Part shown: positions 1 to 7,975 of the stretch, piece by piece
How the letters are laid out: every line of letters starts with the position of its first letter
How positions within the stretch are numbered: the first letter of the stretch is position 1
Assembly (NCBI GenBank): GCA_002306975.1
Contig: DBTI01000089.1
Location: 1-16,210 of the forward strand
DNA from: Ruminococcaceae bacterium UBA1320
Lineage (GTDB): Bacteria; Bacillota; Clostridia; Oscillospirales; Ethanoligenentaceae
Direction: 5' to 3'
Length of the DNA stretch: 16,210 bases
Made by a program: the position numbers and the translations under genes
Notes under the pieces: model-generated
What the model saw: only the letters and a program-made list of their open reading frames with translations
The model's database searches: none
What the model was told of the DNA's origin: nothing

Positions 1-558
1 ACGGTTTTCTTCTTCCCAATCGTAATTTCCGCTGCGGCGCTTGGCTTATTGTTTAATTTAATCTTTCTTTATAATGGCGGCATGCTCAATCAGGTCCTCA
101 CCTCAATGGGCATTGAAAATGTCGATTGGAAAGACCAGTCACACGCCATCGCGACTATGATCATTCCGGTTGTATGGCAATACATAGGATTCTATTTTGT
201 CATTATCACAACGGGTCTTAGCTCAATTTCGACAGAAATTTACGAAGCTGCTGAGATTGACGGCGCAAACGGCCCTATGCGCGTTCGCTATATCACGCTC
301 CCGCTGTTGCATAATGTGCTGTGCACCTGCCTTGTGCTTGCGATCACCGGTGCATTGAAGGTTTTTGACCTGCCATGGGTAATGTTCCCTAACGGCATGC
401 CTCTCGGTACCACATATCTGACCGGTTCATACATGTATTATCAGACATTTCAGATGGGTGATGTTGATTATGGTTCCGCCATCGCCATGGTCATCGTGGT
501 TTTGGGTGTTGTGATTTCGCAGATTGCCAACAACATCTTTAAATCCAAAGATTATTAA
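1..558 (+). CDS. Carbohydrate ABC transporter permease, MalF/UgpA type (5' end missing)
   Basis: The frame is open from the first base, so the gene starts outside the window; 185 residues remain before the TAA at 556-558. Seen: several hydrophobic segments, and a cytoplasmic loop containing EAAEIDGA followed by a conserved LPLL, which is the EAA motif that contacts the ATPase in binding-protein-dependent importers. Family knowledge: this is one of two membrane subunits of a CUT1-type sugar or oligosaccharide importer. The partner permease follows after 16 bases. The solute-binding protein is presumably upstream, outside the window, and no ATPase gene is visible, which is normal because CUT1 systems often share an MsiK-type ATPase. 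The substrate cannot be read directly; the GH9 genes downstream point to a beta-linked oligosaccharide. Confidence 0.93.
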   Translation, partial: TVFFFPIVISAAALGLLFNLIFLYNGGMLNQVLTSMGIENVDWKDQSHAIATMIIPVVWQYIGFYFVIITTGLSSISTEIYEAAEIDGANGPMRVRYITLPLLHNVLCTCLVLAITGALKVFDLPWVMFPNGMPLGTTYLTGSYMYYQTFQMGDVDYGSAIAMVIVVLGVVISQIANNIFKSKDY

Positions 559-574
559 GGGGGTGTCGTGAATT

Positions 575-1465
575 ATGGCAGCGAAAACAGCCCGGCCCGG
601 CAGAAGCAGAGGCGTCAGCCATCTCAGCCCGGGAAAGATAGTAGTTTATATCATTCTTTCCCTTTGGGCGGTAGGCACGATATTCCCGTTCGCGTGGGTT
701 ATACTCAACTCATTTAAACAGAATTCATATATAATGAAAAATACGTTCGCAATACCCTCCGGCAGGATGTTTACGCTCGATAACTACAAAATCGCGTTAA
801 AGAGCGTAAATATCGCGACCGCTTATTTGAACAGTTTTGTGATAAGCATTACCTGCACGGTCGCCACCATACTCCTTGCCGGCTTTGCCGCTTATGGTAT
901 GGCGAGATATGTATTCAAAGGCAAGAATGCGCTTTATTCTCTTGTTATCGCAAGTATGATGTTCCCGATTTTCTCCACCATAATTCCGGTTTTTACAATG
1001 GAGTTCAGATGGAATATCGTCAATACCGATAGCATTCCGCTGTCTCAGCTCAGCGTTATTTTGCCGCAGATTGCAGGCAACCTGTCGTTTGCGATCATCG
1101 TGCTTATCGGATTTATTCGCAGCGTGCCGGTGGATCTTGAAGAGGCCGCTTATCTTGAAGGCTACAATGTGTTCCAGATATTTTTTCAGGTCGTGGTGTT
1201 TCAGATCAGACCCGCCATTGCGACGGTTGCGATTTTCACCTTTTTATCTTCGTATAATGACCTTTTTATCCAAATGTTTTTCCTGCGTTACAGAGAAACA
1301 TATACCATAACAGTTCTGCTCAACCAGATAACCTCAATTGCCGGAACAAACTACGGCATGATGTTTGCATCAATCGTATTTGTCGTTGTTCCTATTTTAA
1401 TCGTCTACATGCTTTTGCAGAAAAATATCATCAAGGGCTTGACCGCCGGAGCACTGAAGGGTTAG
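575..1465 (+). CDS. Carbohydrate ABC transporter permease, MalG/AraQ type
   Basis: A 296-residue inner-membrane protein, the usual length for this family. The start at ATG 575 is preceded by the GGGGGTG ribosome binding site at 560-566. Seen: a short basic N-terminus, a first membrane segment around residues 23-45, and an EAA-like loop near residue 190 (EEAAYLEGYN). It ends in a basic motif (IIKGLTAGALKG) typical of MalG-like subunits. The EAA loop is atypical: LEGYN replaces the usual DGA-type sequence and VFQIRP replaces the common LPLxxP. It forms the heterodimer partner of the preceding permease and is surely co-transcribed with it. Function as a sugar importer subunit is well supported; the substrate is inferred only from the neighbouring hydrolases. 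Confidence 0.93.
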   Translation: MAAKTARPGRSRGVSHLSPGKIVVYIILSLWAVGTIFPFAWVILNSFKQNSYIMKNTFAIPSGRMFTLDNYKIALKSVNIATAYLNSFVISITCTVATILLAGFAAYGMARYVFKGKNALYSLVIASMMFPIFSTIIPVFTMEFRWNIVNTDSIPLSQLSVILPQIAGNLSFAIIVLIGFIRSVPVDLEEAAYLEGYNVFQIFFQVVVFQIRPAIATVAIFTFLSSYNDLFIQMFFLRYRETYTITVLLNQITSIAGTNYGMMFASIVFVVVPILIVYMLLQKNIIKGLTAGALKG

Positions 1466-1618
1466 AACCGCAATCAATAAATCTTTTGCGATTCTATGCT
1501 GTCGGTACAGCGGAGCATTTCCACAACAGAAGAAAAAGCACAAAATCGGATCAATGAGATGTTGTTTGTCTTTTCACCTACCTTAGTCGTCGCAATAGAT
1601 TGTTAAATTCGCATGATA

Positions 1619-1664
1619 TTGCTCATAGGCGAGTAATTATTATAATTTTTACTCAAAAGGTGAT
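1619..1664 (+). promoter_or_regulatory. Putative sigma-A promoter and RBS of the response regulator gene
   Basis: A -35-like TTGCTC (1619-1624) is separated by 16 bases from a perfect TATAAT (1641-1646). Transcription would begin near 1653 and leave a very short leader carrying the AAAAGGTGAT ribosome binding site (1656-1664) ahead of the GTG at 1669. The preceding 1466-1618 holds only a weak hairpin (ATGCT near 1496 with AGCAT near 1515). Confidence 0.5.
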
Positions 1665-1668
1665 TATT

Positions 1669-2454
1669 GTGGTTAATGAATTCGATTCTGACAGCAGCAG
1701 GAATCAGTACAAGGTGGTGTTGATCGACGATGAGGATGTCATTGTCGAAGGCCTGCAGAAGGTGATTGACTGGGATAAATATTATTGCAAGGTCGTTATG
1801 ACCGCTTGTGATGCAAAAACAGGGGTTCAGATGATCCAGAAGTATAAACCGGACATTCTCTTCCTCGATATTCACATGCCGGATATGGACGGTTTGTCCA
1901 TGCTGTCCTGCCTTAGAGCGGATTATCCAGATATGCAGGTCAGCATCCTTACGGGCTACAGGGATATAGAGTACGCAAAGAGAGCGATAAAAATCGGCGT
2001 TACCCGTTATATGCTCAAGCCTTCAAAGATGGATGAATTGGAAGAAGCGCTCAATGCAATGATAAGCAACCTCAATAAAACGTTGGGGAATAATCAGTCC
2101 GCTGAAACAGATAAATCCAGTGAGGCTAGCAACAGCTTTATCGTTCGCAATGCGCTGAAATATATCGAAATCCATTATACGGAAAAACTGAGCTTGGCAG
2201 AGGTTGCCGAGAACATCTATGTCAGCCAATGGTACCTAAGCAAACTGCTTAACAAATATGTCAAGCAGAGCTTCAGCGATATACTCAATAAGAAAAGAAT
2301 ACAAATTGCCAAACGGCTTTTGCAGAATCCGTCGCTAAGAATCTGCGAAATATCTGATTTGACGGGATTTAACGATGTCTCTCACTTTTCAAAAACGTTT
2401 AAAAAGCTCGAAAATATCACACCCAATGAATTTCGCAATCAGCTGCGGTCCTGA
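1669..2454 (+). CDS. AraC-family response regulator (YesN type)
   Basis: The GTG at 1669 was chosen because AAAAGGTGAT lies just before it; the frame is open further upstream (TTG at 1600), but that extension has no ribosome binding site and overlaps the likely promoter. The protein has 261 residues. Seen: a receiver domain (about residues 15-130) with the acidic pair D20/D21, the phosphoacceptor D67 in LFLDIHMPD, T95 in LTG and K117 in LKPS. A C-terminal AraC-type double helix-turn-helix follows (about 165-258), ending in the typical ITPNEFR motif. This is a short version of the family, with almost no linker between domains. It likely receives phosphate from a sensor kinase encoded elsewhere and controls the sugar importer and the GH9 genes that flank it. 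Confidence 0.92.
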   Translation: MVNEFDSDSSRNQYKVVLIDDEDVIVEGLQKVIDWDKYYCKVVMTACDAKTGVQMIQKYKPDILFLDIHMPDMDGLSMLSCLRADYPDMQVSILTGYRDIEYAKRAIKIGVTRYMLKPSKMDELEEALNAMISNLNKTLGNNQSAETDKSSEASNSFIVRNALKYIEIHYTEKLSLAEVAENIYVSQWYLSKLLNKYVKQSFSDILNKKRIQIAKRLLQNPSLRICEISDLTGFNDVSHFSKTFKKLENITPNEFRNQLRS

Positions 2455-2517
2455 CCCTTCATACATGGCCCTATTTTTAAAAAAAGAGATATATATAATT
2501 AAACGAGGTGTATCCTA

Positions 2518-4272
2518 ATGATTTTGACAAACCAGCTGGGCTATGGCTGTTCAGATTATAAAAAAGCTGTCTTTCAGGGAGAGGAAAATGCCAAAGTCGG
2601 TGAATTCCGAATTATAGATAAAGAGACCCATAACGTAATTTTTTCCGGTTCCGCCGTCAAATGCGGTTCCGTCGCGAGATGGAATACCGGCTATTACTGG
2701 ACGCTGGATTTTTCACCTGTGCAAAAGCAGGGAACATACTTTATCGAGGCAGATACAGCAAACGGTGTTGTACGTTCATATCCGTTTGACATCCAAAAGG
2801 ATCTGCTTTCCATTCGCCTGATTTCCGGCATAGGCTATTATATTAAGGAACAGCGCTGCACCGGCGATTGGAACGAGACTGACTCACGCCTTAAATTTGA
2901 CGGCGACCGCGAAGGTGTGGTGGATGCGCACGGAGGCTGGTTCGATGGTAGCGGTGGTCTTGGCATACATATGACACACCAGTCGCACACCGCCTATTTC
3001 AACCCACAGCAGGTGCCGTTAACGCCATGGATGCTTTTCCATGTGTATGATCTACTCGAGGAGTCGGGGAACGAGCAGTATTCAATGGTTAAACGCAGAA
3101 TACTCGATGAGGCTATGTTTGGCGCAGATTTTCTAATGCGCATGCGCGCTCCTTCCGGTACGTTTTTCCGTGGAGTGGACAGACACGGCGCATATAAAAC
3201 GGTGGATGAGAGCCGCTCTCTCGGCTTTGAATACCGTCATTCCAGTCCGCAGTTCGGTAAGGCCGCGACAGCGGAAACCGAAACGGTCACCGACAGTTAC
3301 TTCGAGATTGGTTTCCGTTCCGGCGCGGGCCTGTGCATTGCGTCACTTGCTTCCGCAGCCCGCCGCTGTTACCCGGGAACCGATTACTCCGGGATTGAAT
3401 ATATAAAAGCCGCCAAAGCTGCGTATTGTTATCTTGAAGAAAATAACGAAAAGTACAGCAACGACGGCAAGTGGAACCTTGTCGATGAATATTGCGCTCT
3501 TGAAGCGATCAATGAGTTGTATAAGAGCACGGGCGAATACGATTATCTGCTGCGCGCAAGAAAAATGGCGGACCGCATCATGGCTCGTATGGTCGATCAT
3601 GGCGACGGAACGGCTGCGCTTACGGTAGCGGAAGGAAGAGCTTTCTTCCATCCCACCGATGAAGGCTTGCCTGTGGTCGCACTGCTCAACTATGTCAGCT
3701 TTGAGCCAGATAAGTCGCGTAAGCTGCTAACTATCGCTGCCTGCGAAAAGTTAATGCGCAACGCGGTTAACGTGACAGACGAGGTCAGCAATCCCTTCGG
3801 TTATGCGAGATGTCTCTACAGCGAAAAAGACGGAAACAGGAAAACCGGTTTCTTCTTTCCGCACGATACCGAAGCAAGCCCATGGTGGCAGGGTGAGAAC
3901 GCCCGCATAGCTTCGCTTTCGTGCGCTGCAAAATTGCTCTCGTATTTTACCGATAACGCATGTTTGCGTGAGAAGCTTGACCGGTACGCCGAGGATCAGA
4001 TTAACTGGATTATGGGGCTTAACCCGTTTGACAGCTGTATGATCGAGTCTTACGGCAGAAATAACATTGAGTACTTCTTTGAAAACAGGTATGATTTTGT
4101 CTCATGTCCGGGCGGTATCTGCAACGGTGTTACCAGCCACACGGATGACGAGGAGTCGATTCAGTTTGTTCTTAAACCAAACGATTCAGTCAGTGACAGT
4201 TGGAGATGGGCCGAACAGTGGCTGCCTCATGCCAGCTGGTTCCTTTACGCGTTGGCGCTGAAAAAGCGCTGA
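2518..4272 (+). CDS. GH9-family glycoside hydrolase paralogue 1, catalytic base apparently lost
   Basis: A 584-residue protein with no signal peptide, so it should act in the cytoplasm. Ribosome binding site GAGGTG lies at 2505-2510. Seen: an N-terminal Ig-like domain (about 1-95) opening with TNQLGY, as in the CelD N-terminal domain, then an (alpha/alpha)6-type GH9 domain containing HGGWFD, HMTHQSH, NPQQ, EASPWWQGENARIASL, NWIMGLNPFDS and WRWAEQWLPH. E566 in the last motif is the probable general acid. In GH9 enzymes the DxGD-type motif supplies two Asp residues, the second being the general base. Here the motif reads D143-G-S-G-G147, so the second Asp is Gly, while the paralogue downstream keeps it. 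The copy may be inactive, weakly active or repurposed. Related intracellular GH9 proteins include exo-acting enzymes on cello- or glucosamine oligosaccharides; the substrate here is unknown. Confidence 0.86.
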   Translation: MILTNQLGYGCSDYKKAVFQGEENAKVGEFRIIDKETHNVIFSGSAVKCGSVARWNTGYYWTLDFSPVQKQGTYFIEADTANGVVRSYPFDIQKDLLSIRLISGIGYYIKEQRCTGDWNETDSRLKFDGDREGVVDAHGGWFDGSGGLGIHMTHQSHTAYFNPQQVPLTPWMLFHVYDLLEESGNEQYSMVKRRILDEAMFGADFLMRMRAPSGTFFRGVDRHGAYKTVDESRSLGFEYRHSSPQFGKAATAETETVTDSYFEIGFRSGAGLCIASLASAARRCYPGTDYSGIEYIKAAKAAYCYLEENNEKYSNDGKWNLVDEYCALEAINELYKSTGEYDYLLRARKMADRIMARMVDHGDGTAALTVAEGRAFFHPTDEGLPVVALLNYVSFEPDKSRKLLTIAACEKLMRNAVNVTDEVSNPFGYARCLYSEKDGNRKTGFFFPHDTEASPWWQGENARIASLSCAAKLLSYFTDNACLREKLDRYAEDQINWIMGLNPFDSCMIESYGRNNIEYFFENRYDFVSCPGGICNGVTSHTDDEESIQFVLKPNDSVSDSWRWAEQWLPHASWFLYALALKKR

Positions 4273-4326
4273 TCTGTTTTTGATCTTTTCTTTTTCTTAA
4301 AGATAAATTAAAGGGGTGCATAATTA

Positions 4327-6099
4327 ATGAAACTGGCAACAAACCAAGTGTTGACAAACCAGATAGGATATGGCTGTGACGATTATAAAAAAGCGGTTTT
4401 TCAGGGCAATGAGAATTCCGACGCCGGAAAGTTCCGCGTTATAGATGCAGAAACAAAGAATATTGAATTCTCCGGCACCGCGGTAAAATCCGGCACTGTC
4501 GCGAGATGGAATAGCGGATATTATTGGACGCTCGATTTTTCTCCGCTGAAAAAGCAGGGTCAATATACAATTGAGCTTGACACCGCCGGCGGCATCGCAT
4601 GCTCATTCCCGTTTGAAATACAAAAAGACTTAATTTCCATCCGCATGATTTCCGGCGTCTGCTTTTTCCTAAAAGGGCAGCGCAGCACGGGCGAATGGTG
4701 TGATCTTGACAAGCACATAAGCTTCAAAGGCAATCGCGAAGGTGTTGTTGATGTTCACGGCGGTTGGTATGATGCTACCGGCGATGTCGGGGTGCATATG
4801 ACACATCAGTCTCATACGACATATTTCAATCCGCAGCAGGTTTCTCTCACGGCATGCACACTTTTCCGCCTTCTTGATTTGCTTGAAGAATCAGGTAACG
4901 AGCAATATTCCATGCAGAAGCGTAGAGTGCTTGACGAGGCTATGTTTGGCGCAGATTTTCTTATGCGTATGCGCGCGCCTTCAGGCACGTTTTTCCGCAC
5001 GGTTGACCGCGATAACGCGCTCAAATGTGTGAGTGAGAACCGAAAAATGGGCTTTGAATATCATAATTCAAGTTCTCAGTTCGGTATTGCCGAAACAGCC
5101 GATAAAGAGATCGTTACCGACAGCTACTACGAGGTTGGTTTCCGTTCAGGTGCGGGTTTCAGCATCGCAGCGCTTGCGGCAGCGGCTCGCCATAGCTACC
5201 CGGGAACAGATTATTCCGGCTACGAGTATATGAAGGCGGCCAAAGATGCATACAGCTATCTTGAAGAAAACAACGGTCAATACGTCAACGACGGAAAATG
5301 GAATCTTGTTGACGAATACTGCGCGCTTGAAGCAATCAATGAGCTCTATAAGACAACGAACGAGTATGACTATCTGAGGCGGGCAAGGGAAATGGCAGAC
5401 CGCATTATGGCTCGTGCCGTCGACCACGGTGACGGCACTGCCGCTATGTCGATTGTCGAAGGAAGACTCTTCTTCCATGCGACTGATGAAGGAGCACCTG
5501 TCGTCGCACTGCTCAACTATGTGTCCATTGAGCCCGACGAGGCGCGCAGAAAGCAGACGGTTGCGGTATGTGAAAAGATTATGCGAAATGCCCTGAATGT
5601 AACAGGTGAGGTCAACAATCCCTTTGGTTATGCGAGATATCTCTTCAGCGAAAAGGATGGAGAAAAAAAGACAGGTTTCTTCTTCCCGCACAACACAGAA
5701 GCAAGCCCGTGGTGGCAGGGTGACAACGCCCGCATAGCGTCGCTTTCATGCGCCGCAAAATACCTTTCCTATAATACTGAAGACGCAGACCTGCGCGTCG
5801 ATCTTGAAAAGTACGCCGAAGATCAACTCAATTGGATCATGGGACTTAATCCATATGACAGCTGCATGATAGAGGCCTACGGCAGAAATAACATTCAGTA
5901 CTTCTTCCAAAACAAGTTTGAATTTATCAACGCTCCGGGGGGGATCTGCAACGGCATGACAGGGCGCATTGATGACGAGGACTCAATCGACTATATCTCT
6001 GAACCGTGTGAGGCTGTTGATGATAACTGGAGATGGGCGGAGCAGTGGCTTCCTCATGAGAGCTGGTATCTGTACGCCATGGCAATGAAAAAAAGATAA
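4327..6099 (+). CDS. GH9-family glycoside hydrolase paralogue 2, active site intact
   Basis: A 590-residue cytoplasmic protein starting at ATG 4327 behind AAGGGGTG (4311-4318), 54 bases after the first GH9 gene, so the two are probably one operon. Roughly two thirds to three quarters of residues match paralogue 1 by eye along the whole length, which shows a tandem duplication. Seen: Ig-like N-terminus (TNQIGY near residue 9), then the GH9 domain with HGGWYD, D149-A-T-G-D153, HMTHQSH, NPQQ, EASPWWQGDNARIASL and WRWAEQWLPH. D149 and D153 fit the water-positioning and base Asp pair, and E572 the general acid. No dockerin, carbohydrate-binding module or signal peptide is present. Inferred role: exo- or oligosaccharide-cleaving enzyme for sugars brought in by the adjacent ABC importer. 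Exact specificity is not readable. Confidence 0.88.
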   Translation: MKLATNQVLTNQIGYGCDDYKKAVFQGNENSDAGKFRVIDAETKNIEFSGTAVKSGTVARWNSGYYWTLDFSPLKKQGQYTIELDTAGGIACSFPFEIQKDLISIRMISGVCFFLKGQRSTGEWCDLDKHISFKGNREGVVDVHGGWYDATGDVGVHMTHQSHTTYFNPQQVSLTACTLFRLLDLLEESGNEQYSMQKRRVLDEAMFGADFLMRMRAPSGTFFRTVDRDNALKCVSENRKMGFEYHNSSSQFGIAETADKEIVTDSYYEVGFRSGAGFSIAALAAAARHSYPGTDYSGYEYMKAAKDAYSYLEENNGQYVNDGKWNLVDEYCALEAINELYKTTNEYDYLRRAREMADRIMARAVDHGDGTAAMSIVEGRLFFHATDEGAPVVALLNYVSIEPDEARRKQTVAVCEKIMRNALNVTGEVNNPFGYARYLFSEKDGEKKTGFFFPHNTEASPWWQGDNARIASLSCAAKYLSYNTEDADLRVDLEKYAEDQLNWIMGLNPYDSCMIEAYGRNNIQYFFQNKFEFINAPGGICNGMTGRIDDEDSIDYISEPCEAVDDNWRWAEQWLPHESWYLYAMAMKKR

Positions 6100-6164
6100 C
6101 CAGGACGCTGCAAACGTCTGCAATAGCGTTTAATCTAAAGCGTGGCAAACATCCGAACGACATA

Positions 6165-6209
6165 AAAAAGCAGGTGCAGTTCATTCATTTTGAACCGCAC
6201 CTGCTTTTT
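6165..6209. terminator. Bidirectional rho-independent terminator after the GH9 operon
   Basis: A 13-bp perfect stem (6165-6177 with 6197-6209, core GCAGGTGC/GCACCTGC) continues after one A-C mismatch with GTTCA/TGAAC, leaving a 7-base loop at 6184-6190. It has an A run on the left and a T run on the right, so it can stop transcription on both strands. Confidence 0.9.
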
Positions 6210-6227
6210 GCTGCCTTGCTGCGGATA

Positions 6228-6277
6228 AAGGACAAATTCGCAGCGAAGGACAAACAAAGGACAAACAAAGGACAAAA
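6228..6277. repeat. Short tandem direct repeats, AAGGACAAACA unit
   Basis: The 11-base unit AAGGACAAACA occurs twice end to end (6246-6256, 6257-6267) and a third time nearly complete (6268-6277, AAGGACAAAA). A ninth-base-truncated relative (AAGGACAAA) lies at 6228-6236. The spacing of the main three equals about one helical turn. No gene is visible in 6210-6377, and the function is unknown. Confidence 0.7.
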
Positions 6278-6377
6278 CGGAATAGCAACCATGGTTACCA
6301 CATATGCATAATCGCTGATGGAGAAGAAAATCCTCGCAACGGTGTGGCAGAATTAACTACCTAAAAGGTGATTTTTT

Positions 6378-6419
6378 ATGTATGAAAGAGTCCGGAAACG
6401 GGCGCTTTTTCAGTATTAA
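6378..6419 (+). pseudogene. 5' fragment of an interrupted small ORF
   Basis: ATG 6378 follows AAAAGGTGATT at 6363-6372, a convincing ribosome binding site, but the frame closes after 13 codons (MYERVRKRALFQY). Its end lies on the first copy of a direct repeat (6392-6411). The same frame continues after the second copy (7984-8003) into the ORF at 8006-8179. Joining the flanks at the repeat gives a continuous 69-residue reading frame. I do not recognise the product. It may instead be a leader peptide overlapping a weak terminator. Confidence 0.4.
6392..6411 (+). repeat. Direct repeat, left copy flanking the fibre-gene cassette
   Basis: Sequence CCGGAAACGGGCGCTTTTTC; it differs from the copy at 7984-8003 by one base (A versus T), and AACGGGCGCTTTTTC is identical in both. 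The left copy can also fold into an imperfect hairpin (GAGTCCG-GAAA-CGGGCGC) with a T run. It could therefore be an attachment-site core, a target duplication, or a degenerate terminator. Confidence 0.75.
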
Positions 6420-6508
6420 TATTTATGAAACACCAAATAAAAAGAATGAAAGGAGTTATGAAATGTTTTCTATTGGTGTTATCTAAAAATAAGGATGGGT
6501 GTATTTTA

Positions 6509-7954
6509 ATGAACAAAGCAGGAAAGATTATGAACCTGACGCACATGCAGCAGAGAATTGATACGGCTGAGAACTGGACAAACGATAATCCGGTATTGTT
6601 TGAAGGTGAAATAGGCTATGAATCACAGCCGCAAAATGACGGTAAGGTACAATTCCCGAAAGAAAAAGTAGGAGACGGAAAAACATCTTGGAATGATCTT
6701 CCGTACAGTGATAGAAACGAGGGTGGATTTAAAACATATGTAGCATCTACAGTGTCGATCGGCGCAGGTGAGGAACATGTGTTTACATATCCAACTTCTG
6801 AAAAGATTCTCACACAAGTTTATGAGGTATCAAATGGCAGTACTCACGATAATAGAAATGTGGCATTTGATGTGTCAGGCAATTATGATCAACAGGATTC
6901 TACTAAAACGAGTGTTTGTGATGGTAAATTACAATTAAGAGATACAACAAATGATTTAATTCCTATAATGACAAGCAATACTACACCATATGGTGCTTGT
7001 TCAGCCTCTGGCTGTTTTATTCCTAGTGTAGATGCATTTCGTGCTTTTGATGGTTTAAAAGATAGTGGAAATAGCGATTTATGGATAAACAATGGTGGTA
7101 GCACTGGATGGCTATCATATAAATTTCCAACAGCACAGTATATTAATAAGTATACTATTATATCCGGGCAAGCAATTGATTTATCGCGTTCACCTAAAGA
7201 CTGGACTTTTGAGGGGAGTAACGATGGCTCGACATGGACAATATTAGACACACAGACCAATCAAACCTCTTGGACAGCAGCTCAAAGCAGATCTTTTTCT
7301 TTTAATAATAGTAATGCTTACTTAAATTATAGACTTAATATAAGTGCAAATAATGGGAGTAATTATACGGTAGTAATAGAATTACAAATGTTTAATTCTA
7401 ATACTACAAATTCAACATACTACACATCTACAACAAGTGCTTCTAATTACTCATTAGCAGGTGTTAACACAATAAATAGCCTTATTGTTCCAGTAACTAT
7501 TCCGACAAATACATCAGTTAAGATTTTAGCATCATTTGATGGAAGAAAATCATGGCTATACCACGACATCATAGGTTGGCATGAGTATACCGAAACATTA
7601 AGTGAAGAATGGAAAACCAGCAATAGTAATACAGAATTACAAAGCTACTTTACCGGTATTACTATTACACAACTTGCCTCAGACCTTGGATATACTCCGC
7701 AATCAATCGACTTTATATTCCAACTTGGAACTGGCGATCCCACTGTTACGCCGGTTGTGTCAGCATTAATAATGAATTATACAGTAGTTGGCGGATTGGA
7801 ATGCGCTGATGTTGGCTCATATGATGATACTTGTTCCCGTTACGGACTTAAAATTACTAGTCCTACACAGTTGTCAGTAAAGAATAAGGATACCGCAAGT
7901 CATACTATTAGCATAGATATTATTCCCCTCAACAATGTTACCTATCTGAATTAG
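6509..7954 (+). CDS. Orphan phage tail-fibre-like protein with F5/8-type C (discoidin) domain
   Basis: A 481-residue protein. ATG 6509 was chosen because AAGGATGG lies about ten bases upstream and the N-terminus then starts directly at the recognised domain; the frame also runs back to ATG 6425 and ATG 6458, but the best ribosome binding site there, AAAGGAG, is only two bases from ATG 6458. Seen: residues about 12-65 match the N-terminal motif of phage tail fibres (RIDTAENWTNDNPVL, then GEIGYE, GDGKTSWNDLPY), like the N-domain of major tropism determinant proteins. A discoidin-like beta-sandwich sits around residues 160-300 (AFDG, GWLSYKF, WTFEGSNDGSTW). A C-terminal region rich in Ser, Thr and Asn has no domain I recognise. 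There is no signal peptide. Base composition is clearly more AT-rich than the neighbours, and no other phage structural gene is nearby. Likely horizontally acquired; carbohydrate binding is inferred from the domain only. Confidence 0.72.
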   Translation: MNKAGKIMNLTHMQQRIDTAENWTNDNPVLFEGEIGYESQPQNDGKVQFPKEKVGDGKTSWNDLPYSDRNEGGFKTYVASTVSIGAGEEHVFTYPTSEKILTQVYEVSNGSTHDNRNVAFDVSGNYDQQDSTKTSVCDGKLQLRDTTNDLIPIMTSNTTPYGACSASGCFIPSVDAFRAFDGLKDSGNSDLWINNGGSTGWLSYKFPTAQYINKYTIISGQAIDLSRSPKDWTFEGSNDGSTWTILDTQTNQTSWTAAQSRSFSFNNSNAYLNYRLNISANNGSNYTVVIELQMFNSNTTNSTYYTSTTSASNYSLAGVNTINSLIVPVTIPTNTSVKILASFDGRKSWLYHDIIGWHEYTETLSEEWKTSNSNTELQSYFTGITITQLASDLGYTPQSIDFIFQLGTGDPTVTPVVSALIMNYTVVGGLECADVGSYDDTCSRYGLKITSPTQLSVKNKDTASHTISIDIIPLNNVTYLN

Positions 7955-7975
7955 CATTGTCGGCTAATACTTGTG

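Noticed and set aside
1498..1520. Terminator after the second permease gene
   Set aside because: The available stems (GCTGT/ACAGC or ATGCT/AGCAT) are only five base pairs and lack a T run.
5146..5691. Long minus-strand frame (181 codons) opposite the second GH9 gene
   Set aside because: It lies fully antisense to a well-supported gene with matching conserved motifs, and has no RBS or recognisable domain. The antisense frame opposite feoB (12468-12995) is rejected for the same reasons.
6228..6277. Possible CRISPR array
   Set aside because: The units are contiguous 11-mers without unique spacers, so they are simple tandem repeats.
6288..6297. Palindrome AACCATGGTT
   Set aside because: Ten bases, single copy, no promoter beside it; such palindromes are expected by chance.
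6463..6486. Seven-codon frame MFSIGVI behind AAAGGAG as a leader peptide of the fibre gene
   Set aside because: Well spaced from the RBS but too short to judge; no regulatory residues or attenuator fold seen. The region may simply be non-coding leader.
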